A DNA stretch of 64,000 nt from Sphingobium sp. HWE2-09 (GCF_035989265.1 NZ_JAYKZX010000001.1:1071001-1135000), one strand, 5' to 3'; numbered from the stretch's first letter, positions 26,193 through 36,269 are shown. Notes: generated by a model from the letters alone, not told the origin. Numbers and translations: made by a program.

Positions 26193-27116
26193 TTATGCGC
26201 CGGACATTATCCAGTGCCGCATCCCATCGACAGCGCGGAAATCCGCCGCGCTCCGCACCGGGACATCGGGCAACGCTTCCCGCGCCATATCGGCCAATGC
26301 CGACCCTGGCCCCAGTTCCAATATTTGCGTGACGCCCCGTTCGCCCAACGCCACCAGCGTCGCGTCCCAGTCGATGGTGCGGGCGACCTGCGCTGCCAGG
26401 GCATCGACCTGTCTGGCCGGATCGCGCACGATCGTCTGGTCGGTGGCGCTCAACATGCGGAGCGACGGTCGGGCCGCAGGCAGCGCGTGAAAGGCGGCCT
26501 CGACCGTCGGTACCGCCGCCGCCAGATGCCTGGTGTGCGACGCGACATGCACTGGCAGGGCGCCCGCACTGGTCGCACCCTGCATCATCGCTTCCGCGCA
26601 CAAGACGGCAAGCGCGTACCGACTGCCGCCGACGATGAACAGCAGGGCCGGGTTGATGATCGCTATATCGGCATCATGCGCGGTGCACAGCCGATCCATA
26701 TCGGTACGCGATAATCCCCGCACATAGGCCAGCCCGTCCCCGGTTTTGCCCGCTCCATCCATTGCCCGCGCCCGTGCATCGATCAGGCTGAGCGTGTCTT
26801 GCACGGACCATATGCCCGCCACGCCCCAGCCGACGGCCTCGCCCACGCTATAACCCGCGACCAGCGTGTCGGACGGCGCACCGTCCCGAAACAGTGCCGC
26901 ATGAACCGCCAGCGCTTGCATCGCGCAGAGCAATTGGCTGGCGTGATTGGCGTAGATATCCGCATCCGGCGCATCGCGCAGGAACGTGCGGACGTCCTGG
27001 CCCAACAGACGCGATCCGGCGTCGAGGATCGGCACGACCGCCGTCTGCCCCTGCAACAGGTCGAGCATATCGCGGCTCTGCCTCCCCTGGCCCGAGCAGA
27101 GCAGGGCCAGCGTCAT
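26193..27116 (-). CDS. mdcH: malonate decarboxylase malonyl-CoA:ACP transferase (epsilon subunit)
   Basis: This 307-aa acyltransferase loads malonyl groups from malonyl-CoA onto the acyl-carrier subunit so that the decarboxylase can start its cycle. It shows the FabD-like elements LLCSGQGRQ at the N-terminus, the nucleophile motif AGYSVGE, and a catalytic His in PVHVASHTRH. Last gene of the minus-strand mdc operon; its ATG overlaps the restored mdcB stop (ATGA). This order and the family length (about 300 aa) agree with known mdc loci. Confidence 0.9.
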   Translation of the reverse strand: MTLALLCSGQGRQSRDMLDLLQGQTAVVPILDAGSRLLGQDVRTFLRDAPDADIYANHASQLLCAMQALAVHAALFRDGAPSDTLVAGYSVGEAVGWGVAGIWSVQDTLSLIDARARAMDGAGKTGDGLAYVRGLSRTDMDRLCTAHDADIAIINPALLFIVGGSRYALAVLCAEAMMQGATSAGALPVHVASHTRHLAAAVPTVEAAFHALPAARPSLRMLSATDQTIVRDPARQVDALAAQVARTIDWDATLVALGERGVTQILELGPGSALADMAREALPDVPVRSAADFRAVDGMRHWIMSGA

Positions 27117-27960
27117 GTCTCCAGCCCATCCACGAACAAAGTCATCGCCAGAAGGTCGGCGCAACCGCCCGGGCTGAGGTTCCGTTCGACAAAGCGCCGA
27201 TGGATCGTCACGGCCCGGTCCTGCCAGTCGGGACAGGCGATGCCCCCATGCACCAGAAAATCGCGGGCCTGCGCCTGCGCGAAAGCCAAGCCTTCCGCTC
27301 CCCCCGGTAAAGGAGGTTGCTGTCTCCGACTTCCGCGATCAGCGCCATGCACAGGTGAACGCGGACGGCTTCTTCGTCGTCCGGCGCAATGGCGCGCGCT
27401 TGATGGAGGGCGGGCAGGCCTACCCTATATAGCGATGCCATACCCTCTGCCGCTTCCGGACGCGCGCCGCCTGCCTTGTAACGGCGGGCGACCTGGCTGC
27501 CGTGGCTGTGCAGTTCCACCGGGCCGGAGAGAATGGCGCTGCCCCAACGGGCGGCAATGATCGCGCCCAGCGCCATGCCGGTGCCCGTGTAGGCGCGCCA
27601 TCCGGCGGCGGCGGCGAGCAGCCCCATGCCGAAGATCGCGCCCTTATGCGTATTCACGCCGTCCGTTTCGGCGCGCATGGCGGCTTCGGCCTCTATGCCC
27701 AGCACGCGCAAGCGCCCCATGTCGGCCCCGTCCGCACCCGCCTGCGCCAGCGCGACGAACCAGGGTTGCAGGACGTAGGCGCTGCGGCGGAGCATGTCGG
27801 CATCCATGTCGCGATGCGCGCCATTGTCCCGGTGGCTGACGAGGCCGGGCTTCGGCCAGGTTTCGACCTCCTGCACCAGCGATCGGGTGGCGAGTCGCCC
27901 GATAGCACTGGCGGTCGCTTCGCCATCGAAGGCGGGGGCGATCCGGGCGCGCAGGGTCAT
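27113..27960 (-). pseudogene. mdcB: triphosphoribosyl-dephospho-CoA synthase, broken by one missing base
   Basis: MdcB makes the 2'-(5''-triphosphoribosyl)-3'-dephospho-CoA precursor of the decarboxylase prosthetic group from dephospho-CoA and ATP. The first part reads well (ETWPKPGLVSHRDNGAH, TDGVNTHKGAIFGMG, LIAEVGDSNLLYRG), then frame 1 runs into unrelated sequence ending at 27208. From the same point the next frame gives the expected tail (EGLAFAQAQARDFLVHGG, then VERNLSPGGCADLLA) and ends at 27113, overlapping mdcH by ATGA. One extra C in the C6 tract at 27300-27305 restores a single 282-aa protein. Since all other mdc genes are intact, a sequencing slip is as likely as a true mutation. 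Confidence 0.85.
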
Positions 27961-28583
27961 GCGAACAACGCCTGCCGCTGAACGAGCGTCGCGCCTTCCA
28001 TGGATTTGACCACCAGCGTTTGCGCGCCGCTATGCCATTCGCGCCATTGCACGGCGGACCCCGACGGCGCGGTCAATTCCGCGTCGATCGCCATAGGGGC
28101 CGTGTCGGCGATGATGGCGAGTTCGCGGGCGACATGATCGGCGGTGGGGGCATCCGCCACATTCAGGATCAGGTCGAGGTCGGACGTGTCCGACAGATAG
28201 GGCAAGCCGGTGAGGGAGGCCCAGGCTAGGCTGCCGAAACAGCGGGCCAAAGGATCGAGGATCAGCAGCGCGGCGATGGTGATCTGCCATGCGTCGGGCG
28301 CTGCGCTGGCCGCGTCCTGCAAGAGCGGCGGCGGGGCGGGGCGCAGGATCGCCTGGCGTTCGCAGCGCAGGGCGACGCGCCGCTTGCCCATCGAGGGGGG
28401 CAGCGGCAGGCCCAGCGGGATCGCGTCGCCGGTGTCGGAACAATCGGGCCGCCGGATAATCGTCGGCCAGCCCTTGTCCGCCCAACCAAGCAGCACAGAA
28501 TCGCTTTCGCCCGCGATGACGCCATGCCACGCGCCGGGCGTGACATAGGCGAGCATGTGCCGCGTGAACGCCCTATCAGTCAT
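27957..28583 (-). CDS. mdcG: phosphoribosyl-dephospho-CoA transferase (holo-ACP synthase of malonate decarboxylase)
   Basis: This 208-aa nucleotidyltransferase-type enzyme attaches the triphosphoribosyl-dephospho-CoA arm to a Ser of MdcC. It has the metal-binding motif SDLDLIL near residue 140 (the D-x-D of the polymerase-beta fold) preceded by GSLAWASLTG. Start ATG 28583 overlaps mdcE by eight bases; the stop overlaps the mdcB start by four. The length fits the family. Confidence 0.88.
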   Translation of the reverse strand: MTDRAFTRHMLAYVTPGAWHGVIAGESDSVLLGWADKGWPTIIRRPDCSDTGDAIPLGLPLPPSMGKRRVALRCERQAILRPAPPPLLQDAASAAPDAWQITIAALLILDPLARCFGSLAWASLTGLPYLSDTSDLDLILNVADAPTADHVARELAIIADTAPMAIDAELTAPSGSAVQWREWHSGAQTLVVKSMEGATLVQRQALFA

Positions 28584-29298
28584 GGGCCAGCGCCTGACAG
28601 CGCACCCTGTCGGCAATCTCCGCGGCCTTGGGCCGACCGCCGCGCGCCTGGCCCATAGCGGCCCGGCTTTCGTCGCTGGCAGGTTGCGCCAGCAGGGCAG
28701 CGAGTTGAGCGGCCAGAGGCTGGCTCTCATCCCAGACGGCTGCAATGCCGCCGGTCGCGACGATATTGTCGAGGCCCGGCGCGAAGACCGGGGTGGCGCG
28801 CGCTTTTTCCTCCAGCACGGACAGCGACAATTTCGTCACCCGCGCCATCGACGGCAGGTCCATGACCTCCGGGTGCGCGCCGGGGAGCGCGACCAGCGTT
28901 TCGCACGCCAACGCCGTCGCGATGAACGCGCCCGCCGCCGTGCCGCCATAGAGCAGGCCGATTGTCCGATGTCCGGCCTGTTCGGCGGCGCGCAGCGACT
29001 TGGCGAGATGGGCCAGCGTTTCGCTGAGACCCAGCAGTTCGTCGCGCTTGCTCATCCGCTGGCTGCCCGAATCGAGCAGGAACAGGATCGGCGTCCGGTC
29101 CTTCTCTGCGGCGAGGGTCAGGATGCGTGCCGAGACGGTCAGCGCTTCGTCCACGCCCGGAAAGGTGCCGCCGGTGATACCGACGACATGGACCGGGCTA
29201 TCCGCATCGATCCAGCCCCTGCCATGGGGCAGATGGTCGATGTCCGCGACCGCATGGCCGTGCGGGAAGAGGGAGGCGAGGATATCAGCGGGCGTCAT
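28576..29298 (-). CDS. mdcE: malonate decarboxylase gamma subunit
   Basis: This 240-aa carboxyltransferase-fold (crotonase-like) subunit forms, with MdcD, the malonyl-S-ACP decarboxylase that releases CO2 and leaves acetyl-S-ACP. It shows GITGGTFPGVDEA and ILFLLDSGSQRMSKRDE in the first half, then the oxyanion-type LLYGGTAAGAFIATAL. It overlaps mdcD by 14 bases. No biotin-accepting domain or membrane decarboxylase gene is near, so the system is the biotin-independent soluble type. Confidence 0.92.
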   Translation of the reverse strand: MTPADILASLFPHGHAVADIDHLPHGRGWIDADSPVHVVGITGGTFPGVDEALTVSARILTLAAEKDRTPILFLLDSGSQRMSKRDELLGLSETLAHLAKSLRAAEQAGHRTIGLLYGGTAAGAFIATALACETLVALPGAHPEVMDLPSMARVTKLSLSVLEEKARATPVFAPGLDNIVATGGIAAVWDESQPLAAQLAALLAQPASDESRAAMGQARGGRPKAAEIADRVRCQALAHD

Positions 29299-30202
29299 CG
29301 GCAGTCTCCCGGTGCGCGTCGGCCACCGTCAAAAAGGCCTGTGTCGGCAATTCGGGGATGGCTTGCGCGTCGGATACGCCCAGCGCGGTCCAGATGTCGC
29401 GACCGTCGGGGGCGTCGCCAAAGCGCTGCACGCGCGCCTCCAGGCGGCGTTGTTCGGCGGTCAGCACGGGCAGGTCGAGTTGCGTCGCCCTGGCCAGCGC
29501 GCCGATCGCGGCGGCGCGGAATTCGGCGGCGTCATCCTCGACAAAAGCGTCCACGCCGCCGATCAGATAGCGATGCTTGCCGCCCATGGTGCGCCAGACG
29601 AGCGCCCGGTCGCGGGAATCCAATTCTTCCACGCCACGATTGGTTTCGATCACTTCGGGACCGGATACGCTGAGCCGTCCTTGCTCGGATATGATAAGTG
29701 CGGAGCAGCAGCCCGCGATCAGGCTGCCCCCGCCATAGCAGCCTGCCCGGCCGCCGATCAGGCCGACGACCTGCACGCCTGCCAGTCGCGCGTCCTGCAC
29801 CGCGCGCATGATTTCGGCAATGGCGAGTTCGCCCGCATTGGCCTCCTGCAAGCGCACGCCGCCGGTGTCGAAAGCGATGACGACGTTGCGCTTCAGGGCG
29901 ATGGCCGCTTGCAACAGGCCGGTCAGTTTCGCGCCATGCACTTCGCCGAATGCGCCGCCCATGAAGCGGCCCTCCTGCGCGGCGACGAGGATCGGCACGC
30001 CGTCGAGGCTGGCCGCGCCGACGACGATGCCGTCGTCCAGCTGGCGCGGCAGGTCGAAGATCGGCAGGTGCGGACTCATTTCGCGCGCCTGCGGTCCCAG
30101 AAATTCGGTGAAGCTGCCGGAATCGACCAGCGCATCGATGCGGGCGCGGGCGCTGGCTTCGTACCAGCTCAGCCGCTGCTGCGCGGGGTGGGGTTCACTC
30201 AT
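29285..30202 (-). CDS. mdcD: malonate decarboxylase beta subunit
   Basis: This 305-aa carboxyltransferase-fold subunit is the partner of MdcE. It shows the N-terminal ARARIDALVDSGSFTEF found in such subunits, GAFGEVHGAKL, FDTGGVRLQEANAGE and the Gly-rich GRAGCYGGGSLIAG that builds an oxyanion hole. The start overlaps the mdcC stop by ATGA, which favours equal synthesis of the subunits. Family assignment is secure from motifs and neighbours. Confidence 0.92.
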   Translation of the reverse strand: MSEPHPAQQRLSWYEASARARIDALVDSGSFTEFLGPQAREMSPHLPIFDLPRQLDDGIVVGAASLDGVPILVAAQEGRFMGGAFGEVHGAKLTGLLQAAIALKRNVVIAFDTGGVRLQEANAGELAIAEIMRAVQDARLAGVQVVGLIGGRAGCYGGGSLIAGCCSALIISEQGRLSVSGPEVIETNRGVEELDSRDRALVWRTMGGKHRYLIGGVDAFVEDDAAEFRAAAIGALARATQLDLPVLTAEQRRLEARVQRFGDAPDGRDIWTALGVSDAQAIPELPTQAFLTVADAHRETADDAR

Positions 30203-30516
30203 GCCTGCGGTTCCTCGATCGTACGGACACCCTGGGCGAGGCGCAGCGACACCGTGTCAGGCCGTGCGCCGCCATCGTTGATGGTGATGCGCAGGCCGCC
30301 TGTCGCGACACGTTCGACGAAATCGGCGGTGACGGCGGACCACAGCGCGTCGAAGCCATGGGCTGCGGTTGCGATGTCGATGACGCACCGGTCGGGCGTG
30401 TCGGTGCGTTCGAGCAATATTTCCAGATTGCCCGATGCGACGACGCCGACGATCGCGCTGTCCTTCGTACCCGATGCCGCGCGCGGGGCGGGCAGTTCAA
30501 AGCGGAGATTTTCCAT
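30199..30516 (-). CDS. mdcC: malonate decarboxylase acyl-carrier subunit (delta)
   Basis: This 105-aa acyl carrier protein bears the dephospho-CoA-derived arm rather than phosphopantetheine. The modified residue should be S28 in VVASGNLEILLE, which matches the conserved SGNLE of the family. It has no DSL motif of ordinary ACPs, as expected. It lies 12 bp after mdcA and overlaps mdcD. Confidence 0.9.
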   Translation of the reverse strand: MENLRFELPAPRAASGTKDSAIVGVVASGNLEILLERTDTPDRCVIDIATAAHGFDALWSAVTADFVERVATGGLRITINDGGARPDTVSLRLAQGVRTIEEPQA

Positions 30517-30528
30517 CGCCGTGGTTCC

Positions 30529-32175
30529 TTACCAGTTGCGGAAGCGGCTGGGCGGGCGATACAGCCCCCCGGACGCCAGCATGAGATCCTTGATCGAATG
30601 GGCGGCGAGCAGGCGGCGATCGGCGTCGAGCGGATCGATGCCCAGATCCTCCGGCCGCTGGATGACGCGGCGTTCGCGCAGCCGCTCCACCATCTTGCGG
30701 TCGCGGCCCCGGCCGATTTCGGTATAGCCCGCGACGCCGCGAATGGCATGCTCGCGCTCATCCTTGTCCCGGCACAGCAGCAGGTTGGCGATGCCTTCCT
30801 CCGTCACGATATGGCTGACGTCATCGGAATAAACCATGACGGGGGCGAGATCGAGGTCGAGCTTTTCGGCGAGGTCGAGGGCGGAGAGCCGCTCCACGAA
30901 GGTCGGCGCATTGCCGTCGCCGAATGTTTCGCCGATCTGCACGACCAGCTTGCGGCCCCGGCGGAGCGGCGCGGGACCGTCCGGATCGGCCTCCGCCCCG
31001 GCGCGCAGCCAAGGCTCGCTGGGGTGGCGGCGCCCTCGGGCGTCCGACCCCATATTGGGTGCCCCGCCAAATCCGGCGATGCGGTTGGCGGTGACGGTCG
31101 AGCTATGTCCTGCAAGGTCGATCTGTAACGTCGATCCGATGAACATGTCGCAGGCATATAGCCCGGCCGTCTGGCAGAAGGCCCGATTTGAACGGAGCGA
31201 CCCGTCAGGCCCGGTAAAAAAGATGTCGGAGCGGGCGCGCAGATACTCCTCCATGCCTACTTCCGACCCGAAGCAATGGACCTGCTCCACCCAGCCCGCC
31301 TCGATCGCGGGGATCAGCGTGGGGTGGGGGTTGAGCGCCCAATGGGTGCAGACCTTGCCCTTAAGGCCCAGCTTCTCACCATAGGTGGGCAGCAGCAGTT
31401 CGATCGCGGCGGTGTTGAAGCCGATGCCATGGTTGAGCCGCCGGATGCCATAGGGCGCATACAGCCCCTTGATCGCCATCATCGCGGTCAGGATCTGCGT
31501 TTCGGTGATGGCGGCGGGATCGCGGGTGAAGAGCGGTTCGACATAGAAGGGCTTGGCCGCGTCCACGACGAAATGGACCTGATCGCCGGGGATGTCGACG
31601 CGCGGCACCTTGTCCACGATCTCTCCGACCTGCGCGATGACCAGGCCGTTGCCGTAGCTGGTGGCCTCCACGACGGTCGGCGTGTCCTCGGTATTCGGAC
31701 CGGTGTAGAGATTGCCGTCTCTGTCGGCGCTGACCGCCGCGATCAGAGCGACCTGCGGCGTGAGGTCGATAAAGTAGCGGGCGAAGAGTTCCAGATAGGT
31801 GTGCACCGCGCCCAGTTCGATCTGGCCGCCGAACAGCATCTTGGCGATCCGCGCCGATTGCGGGCCGGAATAGGAAAAATCCAGGCGCTTGGCGATGCCG
31901 GTTTCGAACAGGTCGAGATGTTCGGGCAGCACGACGCCCGACTGGACCATGTGCAGGTCATGCAACCGGGCGGGGTCCGCGGCGGCCAGCGCCTTCGCCA
32001 GCACATCGGCCTGTTTCTGGTTGTCACCTTCCAGGCAGACTCGGTCGCCCGGTTTAATGACGGCCTCCAGAAAGGCGGTCAGCCTGTCCTTGTCCACCAG
32101 CTTGCCGGTGGACAAGTGCTGGCCCGCGTTGATCCGGTCTTCGCGGCCGCGCCGCTTGCTATTCCAGTCTCGCAT
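30529..32175 (-). CDS. mdcA: malonate decarboxylase alpha subunit (acetyl-S-ACP:malonate ACP transferase)
   Basis: This 548-aa CoA-transferase-fold subunit exchanges acetyl on the ACP for incoming malonate, releasing acetate. Diagnostic stretches are DRVCLEGDNQKQADVLAKAL, DFSYSGPQSARIAK, YTGPNTEDTPTVVEA and GFGGAPNMGSDARGRRH. ATG 32175 has AGGACGGG in front. ATG 32202, nine codons earlier, has a poorer SD and adds residues not usual in the family. First gene of the mdc operon, divergent from madL; the 176-bp gap between them must hold both promoters and probably the binding site of the GntR regulator. Confidence 0.93.
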   Translation of the reverse strand: MRDWNSKRRGREDRINAGQHLSTGKLVDKDRLTAFLEAVIKPGDRVCLEGDNQKQADVLAKALAAADPARLHDLHMVQSGVVLPEHLDLFETGIAKRLDFSYSGPQSARIAKMLFGGQIELGAVHTYLELFARYFIDLTPQVALIAAVSADRDGNLYTGPNTEDTPTVVEATSYGNGLVIAQVGEIVDKVPRVDIPGDQVHFVVDAAKPFYVEPLFTRDPAAITETQILTAMMAIKGLYAPYGIRRLNHGIGFNTAAIELLLPTYGEKLGLKGKVCTHWALNPHPTLIPAIEAGWVEQVHCFGSEVGMEEYLRARSDIFFTGPDGSLRSNRAFCQTAGLYACDMFIGSTLQIDLAGHSSTVTANRIAGFGGAPNMGSDARGRRHPSEPWLRAGAEADPDGPAPLRRGRKLVVQIGETFGDGNAPTFVERLSALDLAEKLDLDLAPVMVYSDDVSHIVTEEGIANLLLCRDKDEREHAIRGVAGYTEIGRGRDRKMVERLRERRVIQRPEDLGIDPLDADRRLLAAHSIKDLMLASGGLYRPPSRFRNW

Positions 32176-32351
32176 ATCCCGTCCTGTATCCAGGAGCGAC
32201 ATTTTCGCTCGCTTATGTATTCGCTATTGAGATTAATGCCATGATGTGCATACTCATGTCAACGCCGACGTCAGAACGGCATACCGGAAAGGATGAATGA
32301 TATGACTGTGTATGCGATCAGCGCGCCCGCAACCAGATGCGGAGAGCGGCC

Positions 32352-32786
32352 ATGACGATCTCCGGCGTAGCATTGCTCGCGATTTGCACACTGCTTGGCG
32401 TAGGGCTGGGTGACATGCTCGGCGTAGCGTTGGGCGTGAAGGCCAATGTCGGCGGCGTCGGCATTGCCATGATCCTGCTGATCGGCGCGCGACTCTGGCT
32501 CGACCGGCGCGGCCTGGCCAGCCCGGGCCTGAAGCTGGGCGTCGAATTCTGGGGCGCGCTCTATATCCCGATCGTGGTCGCGATGGCGGCGCAGCAGAAT
32601 GTGGTGGCCGCTGTCGAAGGCGGGCCGGTGGTGGTGATCGCCGGGATCGGCGCGGTGCTGCTGTGCTTTGCGACCGTCGCGCTGATCAGCCGTTTGGGCG
32701 GCCCCGTAGAAACGATGGACGAGATCGAGGCGCGCAGCCTGATCGCCCAGGAATCCGCCGCCATCGCCGCCGATAACCGGGCCTGA
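32352..32786 (+). CDS. madL: malonate transporter subunit MadL
   Basis: This 144-aa membrane protein has four hydrophobic segments (about 3-25, 30-46, 58-75 and 85-110) and a charged C-terminal tail. With MadM it imports malonate, probably with sodium or protons. ATG 32352 lies six bases after GGAGAG; a start five codons earlier lacks an SD. It lies 11 bp before madM. Its partner genes in this locus are the Mdc enzymes rather than the biotin-dependent Mad enzyme. Confidence 0.88.
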   Translation: MTISGVALLAICTLLGVGLGDMLGVALGVKANVGGVGIAMILLIGARLWLDRRGLASPGLKLGVEFWGALYIPIVVAMAAQQNVVAAVEGGPVVVIAGIGAVLLCFATVALISRLGGPVETMDEIEARSLIAQESAAIAADNRA

Positions 32787-32797
32787 GGAGACAGAGC

Positions 32798-33559
32798 ATG
32801 ACCATGATCAACCATGTTCTGGCAGCCAATGGCCTGCTGACCGCCTTTGCGGTCGTCGGCATCGCGATGTGGCTGTCGCACGCCCTGTCCAAATATCTGA
32901 CGCTGGGCCGGGTCCACGGGTCGGCGATCGCCATCCTGCTGGGGCTGGCCGCTGCATTTTTTGCCGGGCTGTGGACCGGCGGGGAGAAGGGCGTGGCGGA
33001 CATTCCCATGCTGGCGGGCATCGGCCTGATGGGCGGGGCGATGCTGCGCGACTTCGCGATCACCGCCACCGCGTTCGAAGTCGATGTGGTGCAGGCGAAG
33101 AAGGCCGGGCTGATCGGCGTCGTGGCGCTGGGGCTAGGCACGGTGCTGCCCTTCATCCTGGGTGCGTTGGTGGCGGCGGCGTTCGGCTATACCGACTCGG
33201 TGTCGCTGACGACGATCGGCGCGGGCGCGATCACTTATATCGTGGGACCGGTGACGGGCGCGGCGCTGGGCGCCGACTCGGCGGTGATCGCGCTGTCGAT
33301 CGCGACCGGGGTGCTCAAGGCCGTGTGCGTGATGGTCGGCACGCCCTTCGTCGCCAAATGGATCGGCCTCAACAATCCGCGCTCCGCCATGGTGTTCGGC
33401 GGATTGATGGGGACGGTCAGCGGCGTGTCAGGCGGGCTGGCGGCGACGGATCGTCGGCTGGTGCCCTATGGCGCGCTGACTGCGACCTTCCATACCGGCC
33501 TTGGTTGTCTGGTCGCGCCGTCGCTCCTTTATCTGGCGGTCCACGCCATCAACGGGTGA
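32798..33559 (+). CDS. madM: malonate transporter subunit MadM
   Basis: This 253-aa integral membrane protein has about eight hydrophobic helices. The conserved polar stretches GLMGGAMLRDFAITATAFEVD, read in two parts at about 83-103, and FGGLMGTVSGVSGGLAATD near 205-223 identify the MadM family. It follows madL in the same unit and is followed six bases later by the GntR regulator gene. Confidence 0.9.
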   Translation: MTMINHVLAANGLLTAFAVVGIAMWLSHALSKYLTLGRVHGSAIAILLGLAAAFFAGLWTGGEKGVADIPMLAGIGLMGGAMLRDFAITATAFEVDVVQAKKAGLIGVVALGLGTVLPFILGALVAAAFGYTDSVSLTTIGAGAITYIVGPVTGAALGADSAVIALSIATGVLKAVCVMVGTPFVAKWIGLNNPRSAMVFGGLMGTVSGVSGGLAATDRRLVPYGALTATFHTGLGCLVAPSLLYLAVHAING

Positions 33560-33565
33560 TCGAAG

Positions 33566-34251
33566 ATGACTGACCTTGTCCCTGCTGACGATGACGATCG
33601 GGCGCTGCTGTCCGACAAGATCCGCAATGCGCTGACCGACGAGATTGCGCATGGCGCGCTGCCCGCCGGCACGCAGCTGGACGAGCAGCAGCTGGCCGAC
33701 CGGTTCGGCGCGTCGCGCACGCCGGTGCGCGAAGCGCTGCGGCAACTGGCGGTGAGCGGATTGGTTGAGATGCGCCCCCGGCGCGGGTCGTGGTGACCCG
33801 CATGACGCCAGAGCGGATCATGGACATGTTTGAGGCGATGGCGGAGATCGAGGCGATGTGCGTCCGGCTGGCCGCGCATCGCATGACCCCGTTGGAGCGC
33901 AGCCATTTGCTGCGCCTGCATCATCAGTCCGAACGGCTGGTGCTGGCAGGCGATGTCGATGGCTATGACGCGTTCAACCGGGAGTTTCATGAGACGCTGT
34001 ATAACGCCACGCATAACAGCTTTCTGGCGGAACAGGCGATCGCCACGCGCACGCGGCTCAACGCCTTTCGCCGCACGCAATTGCGGCAGGGCAATCGCAT
34101 CCAGCATTCGCGCGACGAACATGACGGCGTGATGGCGGCGATTGCAGAGGGCGATGGCGAACTGGCGGCGCGACGGATGCGTGCGCACATGCTGAACGCC
34201 GCAAGTGCCCTCGACCAATATATCGCCGACCATGGCGGGAGCGGGCAATAA
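33566..34251 (+). pseudogene. GntR/FadR-family regulator, split by one missing base
   Basis: The first 76 codons give a GntR winged helix (LADRFGASRTPVREALRQLA) and stop at TGA 33794-33796. From GTG 33790 in the next frame comes the matching FCD ligand domain, with metal-ligand-type residues in [19 protein letters not shown] and RMRAHMLNA. One added G near 33790 (TCG to TCGG) joins them into one protein of about 228 aa, reading RRGSVVTRMTPERI at the junction as in intact family members. Placed after madLM and before acetyl-CoA synthetase, it is the likely malonate-responsive regulator (MdcY-like). The seven-base overlap of the two frames leaves room for two coupled polypeptides, but a sequencing slip or mutation is likelier. 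Confidence 0.8.
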
Positions 34252-34286
34252 GCCGCCCCGTTCCTCAATCGGACAAGAAGGAGAGA

Positions 34287-36203
34287 ATGATGCAGCAATC
34301 CCATGATCTGAACGATCGCGACCGGGCCTATGCGCGCTCGCTGGCCGAACCGGACGCCTTCTGGCTCCAGCAGGCCGAACGGCTCGACTGGATGACCGCG
34401 CCGGGCATGGCTGGCAACTGGTCCTTTGGCGAAGAGGATTTCCGCATCCGCTGGTTCGAGGATGGCGTGCTCAACGTATCGGCCAACTGCATCGACCGGC
34501 ATCTGGCCGATCGCGCCGATCAGGTCGCGATCCTGTGGGAGCCGGACGATCCATCCGACGCGCCGCGCCGCTTCACCTATGCGCAAGTTCATGCAGAGGT
34601 GTGTCGCTTCGCCAATGTGCTCAAAAGGCTGGGCGCGAAGAAGGGCGACCGGATCACCATCTATATGCCGATGATCCCGGAGGCGGCCTTCGCGCTGCTG
34701 GCCTGCGCGCGGATCGGGGCGGTGCATAGCGTGGTGTTCGGCGGCTTTTCGCCCGAGGCGCTGGCCGGACGGATCGAGGATTGCGGCAGCCACATCGTCG
34801 TGACGGCGGATGAGGGGCGGCGCGGCGGCAAGCGCGTGCCGCTCAAAGCCTGCGTCGATGAAGCCGCCGACCTGTGCGGCCTGATCGAAAAGATATTGGT
34901 GGTCGAGGCGACCGGCACGGACGTAGCGATGCGCGAAGGGCGCGACCATTTTTATGCGCCGCTCGCCGCCGAAGTATCGGTCGATTGCGCGCCAGAACCG
35001 ATGGCGGCGGAAGATCCGCTGTTCATCCTCTATACGTCGGGTTCGACCGGTAAGCCCAAGGGCGTGGTGCATACGACCGGCGGCTATCTGCTGTGGGCGG
35101 CGATGACCCATGCGACGGTGTTCGATTATCGTGCGCCCGAAGTCTATTGGTGCACCGCCGACATCGGCTGGATCACCGGGCATAGCTATATCGTCTATGG
35201 CCCGCTGGCCAATGGCGGCACGACGTTGATGTATGAAGGCGTGCCCAACTGGCCGACGCCCAGCCGCATGTGGGAAGTGGTGGACCGGCATCAGGTCGCG
35301 ACCATCTACACCGCGCCCACGGCGCTGCGCGCGCTGATGAAGGAGGGCGACGATTTCGTGCGATCGACCAGCCGCGCCTCGCTGCGCTTGCTGGGCACGG
35401 TGGGCGAGCCGATCAATCCCGAAGCATGGCGCTGGTATCATGAGGTGGTGGGCGACAAGCGCTGCCCGGTGATCGATACATGGTGGCAGACGGAAACGGG
35501 CGGCCATATGATCACGCCGCTGCCCGACACGAAGCTGAAACCCGGATCGGCGACGCTGCCATTCTTCGGCGTAGACCTGGCGCTGCTGGATCATGAGGGC
35601 ACGCCGCTGGAAGGCGCGGCGGAGGGCAATCTGGTCATCCGGCAAAGCTGGCCGGGGCAGATGCGCGGCGTGTGGGGCGACGACAAGCGCTTCTTCGAAG
35701 CCTATTTCAGCGCCTTTCCCGGGGTTTATACGACCGGCGACGGCGCGCGGCGGGACGAGGATGGCTATTATTGGATCACCGGGCGCGTCGATGACGTGAT
35801 CAACGTGTCGGGCCATCGCATGGGCACCGCCGAAGTGGAATCGGCGCTGGTGCTGCATGATGTCGTCGCCGAAGCCGCGGTGGTCGGCTTCCCCCATGAC
35901 GTGAAAGGGCAGGGCATTTACGCCTATGTGACGTTGAACGCGGGCGTCGAGGCGGACGAGGATTTGCGCCGCGCGTTGCGCGACTGGGTCAGGCGGGAAA
36001 TCGGGCCGATCGCGACGCCCGACGCCATCCAGTTCGCGCCGGGCCTGCCCAAGACCCGGTCGGGCAAGATCATGCGCCGTATCCTGCGCAAGATCGCGGA
36101 GAACGACACCGGGGCGCTGGGCGACGTATCGACCCTGGCGGACCCGGCGGTGGTGGACGATCTGGTGGAAAACCGGGTGCGGTTCGAGGCGCCAGCGGCC
36201 TGA
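34287..36203 (+). CDS. acs: acetyl-CoA synthetase (AMP-forming)
   Basis: This 638-aa adenylate-forming enzyme makes acetyl-CoA from acetate, ATP and CoA. Motifs in order: P-loop [11 protein letters not shown] (about 249-259), the acetate-pocket and ATP motif [28 protein letters not shown] hinge region, and [11 protein letters not shown] with the Lys that is acetylated in family members. It belongs next to malonate decarboxylase because MdcA releases acetate. AAGGAGAGA precedes two adjacent ATGs (34287 and 34290), either of which may be used. Confidence 0.9.
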   Translation: MMQQSHDLNDRDRAYARSLAEPDAFWLQQAERLDWMTAPGMAGNWSFGEEDFRIRWFEDGVLNVSANCIDRHLADRADQVAILWEPDDPSDAPRRFTYAQVHAEVCRFANVLKRLGAKKGDRITIYMPMIPEAAFALLACARIGAVHSVVFGGFSPEALAGRIEDCGSHIVVTADEGRRGGKRVPLKACVDEAADLCGLIEKILVVEATGTDVAMREGRDHFYAPLAAEVSVDCAPEPMAAEDPLFILYTSGSTGKPKGVVHTTGGYLLWAAMTHATVFDYRAPEVYWCTADIGWITGHSYIVYGPLANGGTTLMYEGVPNWPTPSRMWEVVDRHQVATIYTAPTALRALMKEGDDFVRSTSRASLRLLGTVGEPINPEAWRWYHEVVGDKRCPVIDTWWQTETGGHMITPLPDTKLKPGSATLPFFGVDLALLDHEGTPLEGAAEGNLVIRQSWPGQMRGVWGDDKRFFEAYFSAFPGVYTTGDGARRDEDGYYWITGRVDDVINVSGHRMGTAEVESALVLHDVVAEAAVVGFPHDVKGQGIYAYVTLNAGVEADEDLRRALRDWVRREIGPIATPDAIQFAPGLPKTRSGKIMRRILRKIAENDTGALGDVSTLADPAVVDDLVENRVRFEAPAA

Positions 36204-36269
36204 CAGCCGTCACTTAACCACAGAGGAAAGAGGCGCCCGGTCAACGAGCCGGGCGTCGGGGAGAGAGAT

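Noticed and set aside
32176..32351. Specific GntR operator between mdcA and madL
   Set aside because: Several GTGCATAC/TATGCG-like words are present, but none forms a convincing symmetric site.
33987..35897. 636-codon minus-strand frame opposite acetyl-CoA synthetase
   Set aside because: It lies fully across a motif-complete gene, is rich in His/Arg without any domain, and results from GC-rich codon bias.
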